A stretch of 64,000 bases of DNA from Bacteroidota bacterium (lineage in GTDB: Bacteria > Bacteroidota > Ignavibacteria > UBA10030), in assembly GCA_026416125.1 (NCBI GenBank), contig JAOAFT010000004.1:1-64000 (forward strand). The letters run 5' to 3'. Below the pieces are notes generated by a model. That model did not search any database. It saw nothing but the letters and a program-made list of their open reading frames with translations, and was not told the DNA's origin. Positions 20,150-31,313 of this stretch are shown here, in pieces (within the stretch, counting starts at the first letter, position 1; every line of letters begins with the position of its first letter). The position numbers and the translations under genes are program-made.

Positions 20150-20157
20150 GTGAAACT
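20142..20157. promoter_or_regulatory. parS-like site (14 of 16) over the mnmG start
   Basis: TGTTCCACGTGAAACT differs from the perfect site at position 5 and position 16 only and keeps the CACGTG core. It overlaps the GTG start codon of mnmG and the mnmE-mnmG gap. Two such sites 1.9 kb apart beside the origin fit a ParB loading zone. Confidence 0.8.
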
Positions 20158-20160
20158 TTT

Positions 20161-21552
20161 CTACTTGCCAATACAGAATTTTGAAAATATGCCGTTGAGT
20201 ATGTCGTCTGTCGTAACAATGCCAACAATTTCACCAAGGTAATCAAGCGCTAATCGGAGATCGACAGCTATAAATTCATTGCTAACATTCTTCGCCATTG
20301 TCTCAAGGGCCCGTATGAGTGCCTGTCGTGCCTTTTGTAGAGATTCGACGTGCCGAGAATTTGTGATAATTACAGATGCTTCCGGTACATTTCCCTCTTT
20401 TGCTAGAACTACCGAAACAAGTTTTTCTTTTACCTTTTCTACTCCCTCTCCAGTTTTTGCAGAAACCGCTAGGCATTCTTCCTTACGTTTCACCAAACTA
20501 TCAAGTCTAATGTTTGAAAGTAGGTCTACCTTATTGTACACAATGACTATGTGAGCAGATGGATTTTTCTCTTTGACGTACTGTAAGTAATATTCGGTGT
20601 TGTTTAAGAGTTGCGTACTATCAAAAATAAGGATAACTATGTCTGCCCTTTCGACAATCTCTGCGGTACGCCGTACTCCTTCTTTTTCTACTGGATCATC
20701 GGTCTCACGAATACCTGCGGTATCTGTAATTCTATAGAGCACACCTTCAATTGATAAAGCCTCTTCTATAAAATCACGTGTAGTACCAGGTATGTGCGTG
20801 ACAATAGCTCTCTCCTGCTGTAAAAGCGCATTCAACAAACTCGATTTCCCGACGTTTGGCTCACCGATGAGTGCAACCCGAATCCCTTCTTTGTACACTT
20901 TCCCAATACTGAAAGTCTTCAACAGCTCTTCGATTTTTTCATTTATCTGTTGAATCTGTTTTTGGATTGTACTCTTATCAGCAAATTCGATGTCTTCTTC
21001 AACAAAATCGAGCTCAAGTTCTAGCAAACGGAGCGACTCAACCAGTTCGTCCCTGAGTGACTTAATCTCTTTCGAAAGTTTTCCGGAAAGTTGGTCAATT
21101 GACGATTTGTGTGCTTTTTCAGAACGAGCTTGAATAAGGTCAGCAACCGCTTCAGCTTGGGAAAGGTCGAGCTTACCATTCAGAAACGCTCGTTTTGTGA
21201 ACTCACCCGGTTGTGCCATTCGTGCACCAAGAGACAAACATTCATCAAGAATTCGACGTGTGAGAAGAAGCCCGCCATGACAACTTATTTCAACTACATC
21301 CTCTCCTGTATATGAATGCGGCGCACGGAAAACGGTGCACAATACCTCATCGATTGTTTTTCCGTACTGATCTCGCACTGTACCAAATTGGACTGTGTGG
21401 GATTGTTGATCTGAAACTGGTGTTTTCCCTTTGAATATTTTCTCTGCGATAGCGAACGCTTGCGGCCCGCTTAACCGGATAACAGCAATTGCACCTTCCC
21501 CTACTGGAGTTGCCAAAGCAACGATTGTATCTTCTGTGTCACTAAGAATCAT
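20161..21552 (-). CDS. mnmE: tRNA modification GTPase MnmE (TrmE)
   Basis: A 463-residue MnmE. It has the N-terminal folate-binding domain ([22 protein letters not shown]), a helical domain, and an inserted G domain with [14 protein letters not shown] (G1), TTRDF (G2), DTAG (G3) and NKVD (G4). It ends in CIGK, the invariant C-terminus whose cysteine is required for tRNA modification. It pairs with MnmG encoded just downstream. It is the first gene after the yidC terminator, so it probably has its own promoter between 21553 and 21600. Confidence 0.97.
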   Translation of the reverse strand: MILSDTEDTIVALATPVGEGAIAVIRLSGPQAFAIAEKIFKGKTPVSDQQSHTVQFGTVRDQYGKTIDEVLCTVFRAPHSYTGEDVVEISCHGGLLLTRRILDECLSLGARMAQPGEFTKRAFLNGKLDLSQAEAVADLIQARSEKAHKSSIDQLSGKLSKEIKSLRDELVESLRLLELELDFVEEDIEFADKSTIQKQIQQINEKIEELLKTFSIGKVYKEGIRVALIGEPNVGKSSLLNALLQQERAIVTHIPGTTRDFIEEALSIEGVLYRITDTAGIRETDDPVEKEGVRRTAEIVERADIVILIFDSTQLLNNTEYYLQYVKEKNPSAHIVIVYNKVDLLSNIRLDSLVKRKEECLAVSAKTGEGVEKVKEKLVSVVLAKEGNVPEASVIITNSRHVESLQKARQALIRALETMAKNVSNEFIAVDLRLALDYLGEIVGIVTTDDILNGIFSKFCIGK

Positions 21553-21592
21553 AGCGATTCAAACACAATGTACAAAACACTCACCTTGCATA

Positions 21593-21629
21593 CAATAAAA
21601 AAGGGTTGCTTGTAACCACGCAACCCTTT
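21593..21629 (-). terminator. Rho-independent terminator after yidC
   Basis: A 10-bp stem AAAGGGTTGC / GCAACCCTTT (21600-21609 with 21620-21629) is followed on the minus strand by TTTTTATTG. It lies about 30 bases after the yidC stop and separates the rpmH-rnpA-yidD-yidC transcript from the mnmE operon. Confidence 0.9.
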
Positions 21630-21660
21630 CAACTGGAGAAGAGTATATCAACTCTTTAGT

Positions 21661-23454
21661 TTATCTTCTGAGTCTAGGAATCGTAGGAATATTTTTAAAT
21701 ACACCACCTTTTCGCTTCTTTTTTTGCTCAACTTTTCGTAACGGTTCATCTTTATGCGTCTTGTTACTTATTGCTTGCTGCACTATTCCTAGCACATTGA
21801 ACATAGCATAATACAAATTCAGTCCAGAAGGAAAACCATTGAAAAGCAACGTCATAAGAATAGGCATCAACCACACAGTCATCTTCTGACGTGGGTCTTT
21901 GATAGTCATCTTCGACTGAATGAACATTGTTATTCCCATAAAAAGGGCGATCCCACTTACATCTTGAATTCCTACCAACGGTATTCGAAATGGCAATGAA
22001 TAAATAACATCTGGAACTGACAAGTCAGTAATCCACCAAATGAAACTTGATTGACGTAATTCTATTGCACCTCGAAAGACAAAATACAGCGCATACATGA
22101 TTGGAAGTTGTAGTAACAATGGTAAACACCCACCAGCTGGGTTCACACCATACTCTCGATAAAGATTCATTATCGCCTGATTCATTTTCTGTGGATCCTC
22201 TTTGTACTTCTCACGAATTTCTTCAAACATCGGTTGGAGTTTCTGCATTTTTTGCATCGACTCTGTACTTTTCTTTGTAAGTGGATGGAGTGCAATTTTT
22301 ATAATGATTGAGAAAATTATAATTACAAGACCCCAGTTAGGTACAAAATCATGAATGAACTTAAAGAGTGGTAAAAAGAGATATTCTGCAAGCGGCCGCA
22401 CTAACCATGACCAACCTAGACTCATCAATTGTTCAAGGTTTTTGTTGTACGATTTCAATACCGAATGATCGAGGGGACCTGCAAAGAGCTTCAACGTTGT
22501 TTGTTCACTCACTAACCCTTTGAATGGCATTCTCAATGCTACGCTATATATTTCATTAACACCATTATCTGGAATCGATATCCTTGTTCCAGCAAGGTAA
22601 GCTCCTTCTGTTTCATGTGTGATTGGAATGAGCGCAACACTAAAGTACTTGTTACGCACCGCAACCCAATCCACTGTTCCTCCCATCTCTTTCTCAACAG
22701 TTTTCCCGAGCTCATGTGCATCTATTTCCGTCAGCTCATGACCAGCATATACAAGTGCTGCACCAAAGCTTGCTTCATCGACACTGTTATGTTCGAAGTA
22801 CCGAACCCCATGTTCCCACGCTACTTCGTATTGGTAGTTTGCTAGTACGTCCTGAAGGTTGCTAAACTCTATCGTTACATCACAATCATAAACACCATTC
22901 TTAAACTTCATTTTCTTGGTGAGTGCGCCACCATTCGATGCAGGGAGTACGAATTTTATTTCAAATTCTAAATTATTATCAATAACGATGTGTGATGTAA
23001 GTGCATCTGTATCGAAGAAGAGATTCCCTGTATTTACAACTCTTCCATCCTTTGTTGTAAAAAGAACAGAAAGATCTCCACCGTGATTGTAGCTTACAAA
23101 TTGTACAGGGTATCCATCCCATGTTTTAAAGCCTTTTAACTCCCATCGTCGTATTCGTCCACCCCTTGTTGTCAATTCAGCACGAATCTTGTCTGTTTCG
23201 ATTGTAACAATACGCTCAGTGCCTTTTGCACGTGCTGCAAAAAATTTACTGTAGAGTTCAGTTTCTTTATCTACACTTTTCGATGGAGTTCCATCTTGAA
23301 GTACTTGTGACGTCCCTGTTGTTTTCACTGTATCAACAACTTCTTGCTTGTTCTCAATACGTTGTGGTTGTTGAGGTGCCGGTGCATTCCACATCATCCA
23401 AATCACTAAGAGGATGAATATTAATATCATTCCTATTGTCGATTGCCTATCCAT
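21661..23454 (-). CDS. yidC: Membrane protein insertase YidC
   Basis: A 597-residue YidC, which inserts membrane proteins alone or with SecYEG. It begins with one transmembrane helix (GMILIFILLVIWMMWN), followed by the large periplasmic beta-sandwich domain to about residue 340. The conserved five-helix core follows (LFKFIHDFVPNWGLVIIIFSIIIKIALHPLTKKSTESMQKMQKLQPMFEEIREKYKEDPQKM, then NPAGGCLPLLLQLPIMYALY). A basic tail (EQKKKRKGGVFKNIP) ends it and may contact the ribosome. The long form with a periplasmic domain fits a Gram-negative envelope. A gap of 36 bases separates it from yidD. Confidence 0.96.
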   Translation of the reverse strand: MDRQSTIGMILIFILLVIWMMWNAPAPQQPQRIENKQEVVDTVKTTGTSQVLQDGTPSKSVDKETELYSKFFAARAKGTERIVTIETDKIRAELTTRGGRIRRWELKGFKTWDGYPVQFVSYNHGGDLSVLFTTKDGRVVNTGNLFFDTDALTSHIVIDNNLEFEIKFVLPASNGGALTKKMKFKNGVYDCDVTIEFSNLQDVLANYQYEVAWEHGVRYFEHNSVDEASFGAALVYAGHELTEIDAHELGKTVEKEMGGTVDWVAVRNKYFSVALIPITHETEGAYLAGTRISIPDNGVNEIYSVALRMPFKGLVSEQTTLKLFAGPLDHSVLKSYNKNLEQLMSLGWSWLVRPLAEYLFLPLFKFIHDFVPNWGLVIIIFSIIIKIALHPLTKKSTESMQKMQKLQPMFEEIREKYKEDPQKMNQAIMNLYREYGVNPAGGCLPLLLQLPIMYALYFVFRGAIELRQSSFIWWITDLSVPDVIYSLPFRIPLVGIQDVSGIALFMGITMFIQSKMTIKDPRQKMTVWLMPILMTLLFNGFPSGLNLYYAMFNVLGIVQQAISNKTHKDEPLRKVEQKKKRKGGVFKNIPTIPRLRR

Positions 23455-23490
23455 AGTATGTCCTTTTGTGCTTAAGTGTTACTTGATGCT

Positions 23491-23718
23491 CTACGGTACT
23501 GGATCATAACCCCCGTGCTGTGAAAACGGGTGACATTTCAATATTCGTTTGACACTCAACACGATACCTTTTCCTATACCCCATTTTTCTAGTGCTTCTA
23601 CAGCGTACTGAGAGCATGAAGGGTAAAATCGACAGTAATTGAATGGAAGCAGCGGAGAAACGAAATGCTGATACAATCGTATGAGTGTACTTAAGAGTGT
23701 CTTCATCTCATTACACAA
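23491..23718 (-). CDS. yidD: Membrane protein insertion efficiency factor YidD
   Basis: A 75-residue YidD, a small membrane-associated protein that assists YidC-dependent insertion. The diagnostic motif [21 protein letters not shown] is present with both conserved cysteines, as is the C-terminal [15 protein letters not shown]. It overlaps the end of rnpA by 16 bases, the usual arrangement. Confidence 0.95.
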   Translation of the reverse strand: MCNEMKTLLSTLIRLYQHFVSPLLPFNYCRFYPSCSQYAVEALEKWGIGKGIVLSVKRILKCHPFSQHGGYDPVP

Positions 23719-24131
23719 TTCGCTATGATGCGTTCAAATATTTTGCTCATATCGTTTTGAATGTCAGAAAATCTCATTCTTCGCACTGAAGAACTCCTCT
23801 GTGCCCTAAGAAGAAAAAGAAGAGCACAACGCATTCTACACACCACCAATGCTTCATACAGCCTATGTTTGGTTTGCCTGTATGACTCTCGTAATAATCG
23901 TTTCGCACGATTTCTTTCACATGCCTTCCTGATCGACCGAGAAATTGCAAACCCAACTTTGAGATCAGGGGTGTCTCTTTTATCTATGACAACGTACGCC
24001 CGAAGAATGTTGCCATCAAAAACCTTACCGGTTGAGAGAATTGTTAAAAATGCGTTGTGCCCACGAAGAATTTCTTTTTTCGGCAGCGTATTACGTCGCC
24101 GTTTGTACTCTATGTCTCTATCGTTCGTCAC
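23703..24131 (-). CDS. rnpA: Ribonuclease P protein component
   Basis: A 142-residue RnpA, the protein cofactor of RNase P, whose RNA (rnpB) is also in this window near 58.5 kb. The signature [16 protein letters not shown] carries the RNR motif near residue 70, and [17 protein letters not shown] is the normal N-terminal strand-helix. It starts with GTG inside the 3' end of rpmH, overlapping it by 14 bases, with no alternative start before the conserved LPKKE, so the overlap seems real. The N-terminal extension of about 16 basic residues before LPKKE is longer than in E. coli. Confidence 0.94.
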   Translation of the reverse strand: MTNDRDIEYKRRRNTLPKKEILRGHNAFLTILSTGKVFDGNILRAYVVIDKRDTPDLKVGFAISRSIRKACERNRAKRLLRESYRQTKHRLYEALVVCRMRCALLFLLRAQRSSSVRRMRFSDIQNDMSKIFERIIANCVMR

Positions 24132-24264
24132 TCACTGTAAGCTTCTTGCGCCCTTTCTTTCGTCGTGCGCTGAGTACTTTTCTGCCCGTTTTCGTTGCCA
24201 TCCGTGCACGAAAACCATGCGTATTTTTTCGCTTCCTACGGTGCGGTTGATATGTTCGTTTCAT
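24118..24264 (-). CDS. rpmH: Large ribosomal subunit protein bL34
   Basis: A 48-codon gene giving [20 protein letters not shown] followed by [21 protein letters not shown] and LTVSDER. This is a standard L34 sequence, very rich in Arg and Lys. It is first in the rpmH-rnpA-yidD-yidC operon, next to the origin. Its last codons overlap the GTG start of rnpA in another frame. Confidence 0.96.
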   Translation of the reverse strand: MKRTYQPHRRKRKNTHGFRARMATKTGRKVLSARRKKGRKKLTVSDER

Positions 24265-24297
24265 TGTTACCTCATTATTACTATCTGTATAAGGCGA

Positions 24298-24326
24298 AAT
24301 TTACAAAAATATTCGAGCGTTTACAA
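24298..24326 (-). promoter_or_regulatory. Candidate rpmH operon promoter
   Basis: On the minus strand TTGTAA (24326-24321) and TAAATT (24303-24298) are spaced by 17 bases. The predicted start near 24291 would give a leader of about 27 bases before the rpmH ATG at 24264. Confidence 0.45.
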
Positions 24327-24429
24327 GAAGTTGTTTATAACATCATTACATTGCTTTCTGACTGTAATGATTTACTTTGCTGGTCCTCGTTTTACATTAC
24401 TTAGCACTGCTTTTCTTTTTCTTTGAAAA

Positions 24430-24830
24430 TTTTATTCGATCATCTCCTTAAACAAGGGCTTTGCATAAACAGCGAGATTTCTTAAGAGTCTTGCCATGCT
24501 CATTTGTTTATAAGCCTATGCACGCACTAAATAGTACCATTAAATTTTTGTAAACTTTTCTCTTGCTTTCTCAGCAGAAGCATTGTACAATATCACGCTC
24601 ACAAAGAGAAGGCATGGGTATGTTAACAAGTTGTGGATAAGTTGTACTGCGTTGTAAATTCTTGTTTTGTGGAAATGTGGATAACTTGTTATTTCTTTTA
24701 TAACTGCCTGTGTTTGCTTTGTTTTCTGTCATGCGTTAGTATTGATACCTACTCAGTACGCTTATAGCATGTTTTCACGTGTGTTTACAACTATGTGGAT
24801 AATTTGTTAATTTTTTTGATGGGGATTGCT
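24430..24830. other. Replication origin (oriC), upstream part
   Basis: The non-coding DNA between rpmH and dnaA. Three perfect DnaA boxes, all reading TGTGGATAA on the plus strand (TTATCCACA on the minus), lie at 24632-24640, 24676-24684 and 24794-24802. The last touches an in-frame GTG that would wrongly extend dnaA. All three share one orientation. Extremely AT-rich stretches (about 24685-24720 and 24803-24818) could serve as the unwinding element. The rpmH/dnaA context and the strand switch of flanking genes support the call. The rest of the gap from 24265 is AT-rich without other recognisable elements except the two promoters listed. Confidence 0.88.
24563..24591 (+). promoter_or_regulatory. 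Candidate dnaA promoter
   Basis: TTGCTT (24563-24568) and TACAAT (24586-24591) with a 17-base spacer. A transcript from about 24598 would run through all three DnaA boxes before the dnaA ATG at 24831, so DnaA bound there could repress its own gene. Confidence 0.5.
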
Positions 24831-26273
24831 ATGTCGCAGGTGTCTGCTTCTCTTCAGCCTTGTAAAAACGACGGACAACTATCTGCTGAAAAAATCTGGT
24901 CCGAGTGTTTAAAGCTCATCAAAGAAAATACTACGTCATTAAGTTACAAAACTTGGTTTGAACCTATTAAGCCAATTAAATTCATCAACAATGAACTCAC
25001 AGTGCAAGTACCGAGTCAATTTTTTTACGATTGGGTTGAAGAACACTATGGTTCCCTAATTCAAAAAGTTATTTGTTCTGTAATCGGCGAAGAAGCCAAA
25101 TTATTTTACCTCATACAACCAGATGAAATGTTTTCGCACGATTTACCAAACTTGACGCTTGTCCAACCCATTACAAACCCTGACCCAGTTCGAAAGCCAT
25201 TTACTCCACACATTAATCTCCGTGAAGAAAACATTCTCTCTATCAAAAGTAATCTTAACAGTCGCTATACATTCGATAACTTCATCAAGGGAGACTGTAA
25301 CCAGTTAGCTCGTGCAGCTGCACTTGCTGTGGCTAATAATCCTGGCGGGACATCATTCAACCCATTAGTTATCTATGGAGGCACTGGGTTAGGTAAGACT
25401 CATCTACTCCACGCTCTTGGGAACCATTCAGAAGCAAATGGAAAAGCGCGCCGTATTCTTTATGTGTCGAGTGAAAAATTTACTATCGACTTTATTGAGG
25501 CAGTACAATCCGACTCAGTAAATGATTTCTCTCTTCTTTACAAAAGTATTGATCTTCTCATTGTTGACGATATTCAGTTTTTTGCTGGTAAAGAGAAAAC
25601 ACAGGATAACTTCTTTCACATCTTCAATACTCTTTACCATTCAGGGAAACAAGTTGTTTTGTCTTCCGATGTTCCACCAAAAGAACTAAAAGGTCTCGAT
25701 GAACGTTTGATTTCTCGCTTCCAAAGTGGGCTCATTGCTGATATCCAACCACCAGATTTAGAAACAAGAATTGCAATTCTTCGGAAGAAGAGCGAAGAAA
25801 ATCAACTTGAACTTCCACAAGATGTTGTTGAGTTTATTGCTGTAAATGTAACAAGCAATGTTCGTGAGCTGGAAGGATGTCTCATAAGTCTCCTTGCTCG
25901 TGCCTCACTTGAGAACAGAGAAATCACTGTTGATCTTGCAAGAGATGTGCTACGTGTAGTAGTGCAAAATATTCGCACACCGATAACAATAGAACATATC
26001 CAGAAAGCTGTCAGTCAGTACTTCGATATTCCACTTGATCTTCTCCGTGGTAAATCTCGTCGGCAAGAGATTGTACACGCCCGGCAGATTGCTATGTACC
26101 TTGCAAAAGAACTAACGAACTCATCATTAAAGACAATAGGTCTTCATTTTGGTGGTCGTGATCACAGTACAGTAATTCATGCATGTCAAACAGTTGATGA
26201 GATCATACGCAGTAGTGAAGAAGAGAAACAACACATTCAGTCAATTCGAAAGATTATTGAATTACAATCCTAG
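24831..26273 (+). CDS. dnaA: Chromosomal replication initiator DnaA
   Basis: DnaA of about 480 residues. Domain I is near 15-85 (IWSECLKLIKENTTSLSYKTWFEPIKPI). A short linker leads to the AAA+ domain with Walker A GGTGLGKTHLLHA and Walker B LLIVDDIQFFAGK. The C-terminal DNA-binding helix-turn-helix carries the signature GGRDHSTVIHAC. I place the start at the ATG at 24831 because GGGGA lies five bases upstream. An in-frame GTG at 24795 is part of a DnaA box and an ATG at 24819 has no ribosome site. The gene faces dnaN, recF and gyrAB in the ancestral order. Confidence 0.97.
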   Translation: MSQVSASLQPCKNDGQLSAEKIWSECLKLIKENTTSLSYKTWFEPIKPIKFINNELTVQVPSQFFYDWVEEHYGSLIQKVICSVIGEEAKLFYLIQPDEMFSHDLPNLTLVQPITNPDPVRKPFTPHINLREENILSIKSNLNSRYTFDNFIKGDCNQLARAAALAVANNPGGTSFNPLVIYGGTGLGKTHLLHALGNHSEANGKARRILYVSSEKFTIDFIEAVQSDSVNDFSLLYKSIDLLIVDDIQFFAGKEKTQDNFFHIFNTLYHSGKQVVLSSDVPPKELKGLDERLISRFQSGLIADIQPPDLETRIAILRKKSEENQLELPQDVVEFIAVNVTSNVRELEGCLISLLARASLENREITVDLARDVLRVVVQNIRTPITIEHIQKAVSQYFDIPLDLLRGKSRRQEIVHARQIAMYLAKELTNSSLKTIGLHFGGRDHSTVIHACQTVDEIIRSSEEEKQHIQSIRKIIELQS

Positions 26274-26577
26274 TGTTGTTGATATTGTGGTATAAAAGTC
26301 AATGTAAGATGTGAATAAAATGTTCATTACAATTATGCTTCTGGTTTCGATGTATACATTTGGTGTTGATCTGTTAATTCTTCGATGGTTATTCACATTC
26401 TCTACACTCTGATACCTTTGGATATGCTCCGTAAATTCAAGTTGTTTTGTAACTTTTCAACTTTTCAACATTTATATTACTAAACACTATATATTCAAAA
26501 ATGCTATCACCTTGTAGGTTCAACCTTTTTTTTGTAGATTTTATTGAATTAAAGAGACCTCCAAAGGAGAAGGTACA
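26274..26577. other. dnaA-dnaN intergenic region with two DnaA-like boxes
   Basis: A 304-base, strongly AT-rich gap. Two one-mismatch DnaA boxes of the TTATTCACA type face each other: TGTGAATAA at 26310-26318 and TTATTCACA at 26389-26397. With the upstream boxes they could make a bipartite origin with dnaA in the middle. A short tandem CAACTTTT repeat lies near 26455-26470. The dnaN ribosome site (AAAGGAGAAGG) is at the 3' end. Confidence 0.6.
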
Positions 26578-27693
26578 ATGAAATTTACAGTTCAAAGCAC
26601 AATTCTGCAAAAAGCTCTTTCGAAAATTAGTGGTGTTGTACCAACCAAATCAACACTCCCAATTTTAGAACATATTCTTTTTATGCTAAGTAAGAACAAA
26701 CTCCGACTTCTTGCAACAGACCTCGAAATAGCTATGTTTGCAGAATTGGAAGTAAATGGTACTGAAGACGGTTCCATTGCTGTTCCTGCACGACGACTTA
26801 TGGACACAATTAAAGCACTTCCAGATGTTACGTTAGTTTTTTCTGTCGATGAGAATTCAAAAAAGATTAAAATAATTACTGAAAGTGGAGAGTACAATTC
26901 AATTGGTGAGTCTCCTGAGGAGTACCCCACAGTACCAGAATTTAAATCTGAGAAAGAAATTTCATTACCACCGCAAATACTAAGCGGCATGATCCATAAA
27001 ACTTTATTCTCAGTAAGCACTGATGAACTCAGACCTGCAATGACAGGACTGCTTCTTCAAATTCGGGATCAAGAACTATGCGCTGTAGCTACTGATGGAC
27101 ATAGACTTGTACGTGTAATTTACACGAACATTAACGATGCGCATGAACAAAAAGATATCATAATACCAGCAAAAGCTCTTCAACTTGTGGCGAAGGCTAT
27201 CGATCCAGAAATGAACACATTGTCAGTTAGTACAACACACGTCAAGTTTACATTTGGTAATTTTACGCTTATTTCGCGACTGATTGACGAGTCATATCCA
27301 AACTACGAAACTGTGATACCACTGGATAACGACAAGAAGCTCATTGTAAGTAGGGAAGCACTGTTATCTTCTGTTAGACGAGTTTCGTTATATTCCAATG
27401 CAGCAACTCATCAAATTCGCTTTTCCTTAAAAGAGAATGAACTAAAAGTAACAGCTGAAGATGCAGATTTTGGAGGTGAAGCGAAAGAAAGAATTCCGTG
27501 TATGTACACACATCAAGAGCTGGAAATAGGATTTAACTGGAAGTACATAGAAGATGTTTTAACACATATTGATACAGAGAGCGTCGAGTTTCATTTTAGT
27601 ACTCCGGTTAGAGCTGCGATCATAACACCAGCAGAACAGAAAACAAATGAGAGCATTCTAATGCTCGTAATGCCTATGCGTTTGAACGCGTAA
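26578..27693 (+). CDS. dnaN: DNA polymerase III beta subunit (sliding clamp)
   Basis: A 371-residue clamp protein with the usual three-fold repeated architecture. The start MKFTVQSTILQKALSKISGVVPTKSTLPILEHILF and the end ESILMLVMPMRLNA are both typical (the final MPMRL is the conserved C-terminus). It encircles DNA and tethers polymerase III. An AAAGGAGAAGG precedes the ATG. It is followed by a hairpin that may end or attenuate the transcript. Confidence 0.97.
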   Translation: MKFTVQSTILQKALSKISGVVPTKSTLPILEHILFMLSKNKLRLLATDLEIAMFAELEVNGTEDGSIAVPARRLMDTIKALPDVTLVFSVDENSKKIKIITESGEYNSIGESPEEYPTVPEFKSEKEISLPPQILSGMIHKTLFSVSTDELRPAMTGLLLQIRDQELCAVATDGHRLVRVIYTNINDAHEQKDIIIPAKALQLVAKAIDPEMNTLSVSTTHVKFTFGNFTLISRLIDESYPNYETVIPLDNDKKLIVSREALLSSVRRVSLYSNAATHQIRFSLKENELKVTAEDADFGGEAKERIPCMYTHQELEIGFNWKYIEDVLTHIDTESVEFHFSTPVRAAIITPAEQKTNESILMLVMPMRLNA

Positions 27694-27715
27694 CAGAGGA
27701 AAGACTTTTATTATT

Positions 27716-27755
27716 CAATAGCCCCAGCCACATAGGTATGGGGCTATTGTGTTGT
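27716..27755 (+). terminator. Hairpin after dnaN, possible terminator or attenuator
   Basis: A perfect 10-bp stem CAATAGCCCC / GGGGCTATTG (27716-27725 with 27740-27749) with a 14-base loop. The tail TGTTGTATAG is only moderately T-rich, so termination into recF may be partial. It starts 22 bases after the dnaN stop. Confidence 0.65.
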
Positions 27756-27780
27756 ATAGACTGTAGGAGAGTATATATAC

Positions 27781-28888
27781 TTGAGATTAGTACAACTAGC
27801 CATCGAAACGTTCCGAAACCACTTCAACACATTGATAGACTTTTCTGAAACAGGGAATATCATTCTCGGTAATAACGGCGAAGGGAAAACAAACATTATC
27901 GAAGCAATTTCATGTCTCTGTCTCACAAAGAGTTTTTTCACGCCAAGCGATGCTATAATAACAATGTTTGGTCAACCTGGGTACACAGTATCTGGAATTT
28001 TCAAGTCAGATTGCGGAATTGAATACAAGGCAACAATTTCATATACAAAAGTTAATTCCGCGAAGATCTACAGTTTGAATAGAAAGAAAATTGATCATCT
28101 CTCGAATGTCATTGGTCTTTTTCCTGTTGTTATAGTTTCGCCAGAACATGCTCACATTACGTTCGGTGGTCCTCAGGAGCGAAGGAAGTTTATTGATGGA
28201 GCTCTCTCACAAACGCATAGGTTGTACCTTGAAACACTCCTAGAGTATCGGCAGATACTAAAGCAGAGAAATGTACTACTCATGAATGCACGAGAAAAGA
28301 ACGAACGAATTGATGCAACGATTGATCCATGGAATGAAGCATTTGCTCGAACTGGCACACTCCTGCTTGTGAAACGGAAGGAATTTGTCTCAGAATTTCG
28401 TAGGTACTTTGAGGAAGCTTTTGCACAGATAACAGAGAGTGCAGAAAAACCATCTATAGAATACCAGTGCACTCTCGATATAGGAGATGCATCTGCACAA
28501 GAAGAAATAGAAGTACTATTCAAACAGAGTATTGCTAAACATTTCGTAAACGAAACAAAGATGGGATTTTCGCTAATCGGACCACATCGGGATGAGCTTC
28601 TCTTTAGTATCAACGGTTCAAATTTGCGGATGTATGCTTCCCAAGGTCAGCACAAAAGCTTCCTCGTTGCTCTTAAAATGGCAGAATTTTCCTACATACG
28701 TGAGAAATGTAAGGAAACCCCAATCCTGTTGCTGGACGATGTGCTCAGTGAGCTTGATACACGTCGGGCGACAAATCTCCTAAAAGCCATTTCATCAGCA
28801 GGGCAATTTGCACTCACATCAACGGAGAGAGATTTTTTTGCAAAATTTCCCCAGAGTTCCAAGTCTTGGAAAATAATTGAGGTAAAGA

Positions 28889-28914
<26 letters not shown>
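27781..28914 (+). CDS. recF: DNA replication and repair protein RecF
   Basis: A 377-residue RecF, an SMC-like ATPase that helps load RecA at gaps with RecO and RecR. Walker A GNNGEGKTNIIEAI is near residue 36, FPVVIVSPEHAHITFGGPQERRKFIDGALSQ is the family signature, and LLLDDVLSELD is the C-terminal Walker B. It starts with TTG at 27781, preceded by AGGAG; no earlier start fits. The end overlaps the start of the DciA-like gene by 26 bases. Confidence 0.95.
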
Positions 28915-31244
<2,330 letters not shown>

Positions 31245-31313
31245 AAAGTTGTGTGGTATAACAAGAGGATTGATGGAATTTGAACAGAGACCGAACTACG
31301 GAGAAAGAAGACT

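Noticed and set aside
23761-24426. A 221-codon plus-strand frame opposite rnpA and rpmH
   Set aside because: It is antisense to two certain genes, very rich in Arg/Cys/Leu without domain character, and has no ribosome site.
24768-24790. TTTTCACGTGTGTTT near dnaA as a third parS
   Set aside because: Only the CACGTG core and one arm match; the second arm reads TGTTT where AAACA is needed.
24795-24830. In-frame GTG at 24795 as the dnaA start
   Set aside because: The codon is part of a DnaA box and has no ribosome site; the ATG at 24831 has GGGGA five bases upstream.
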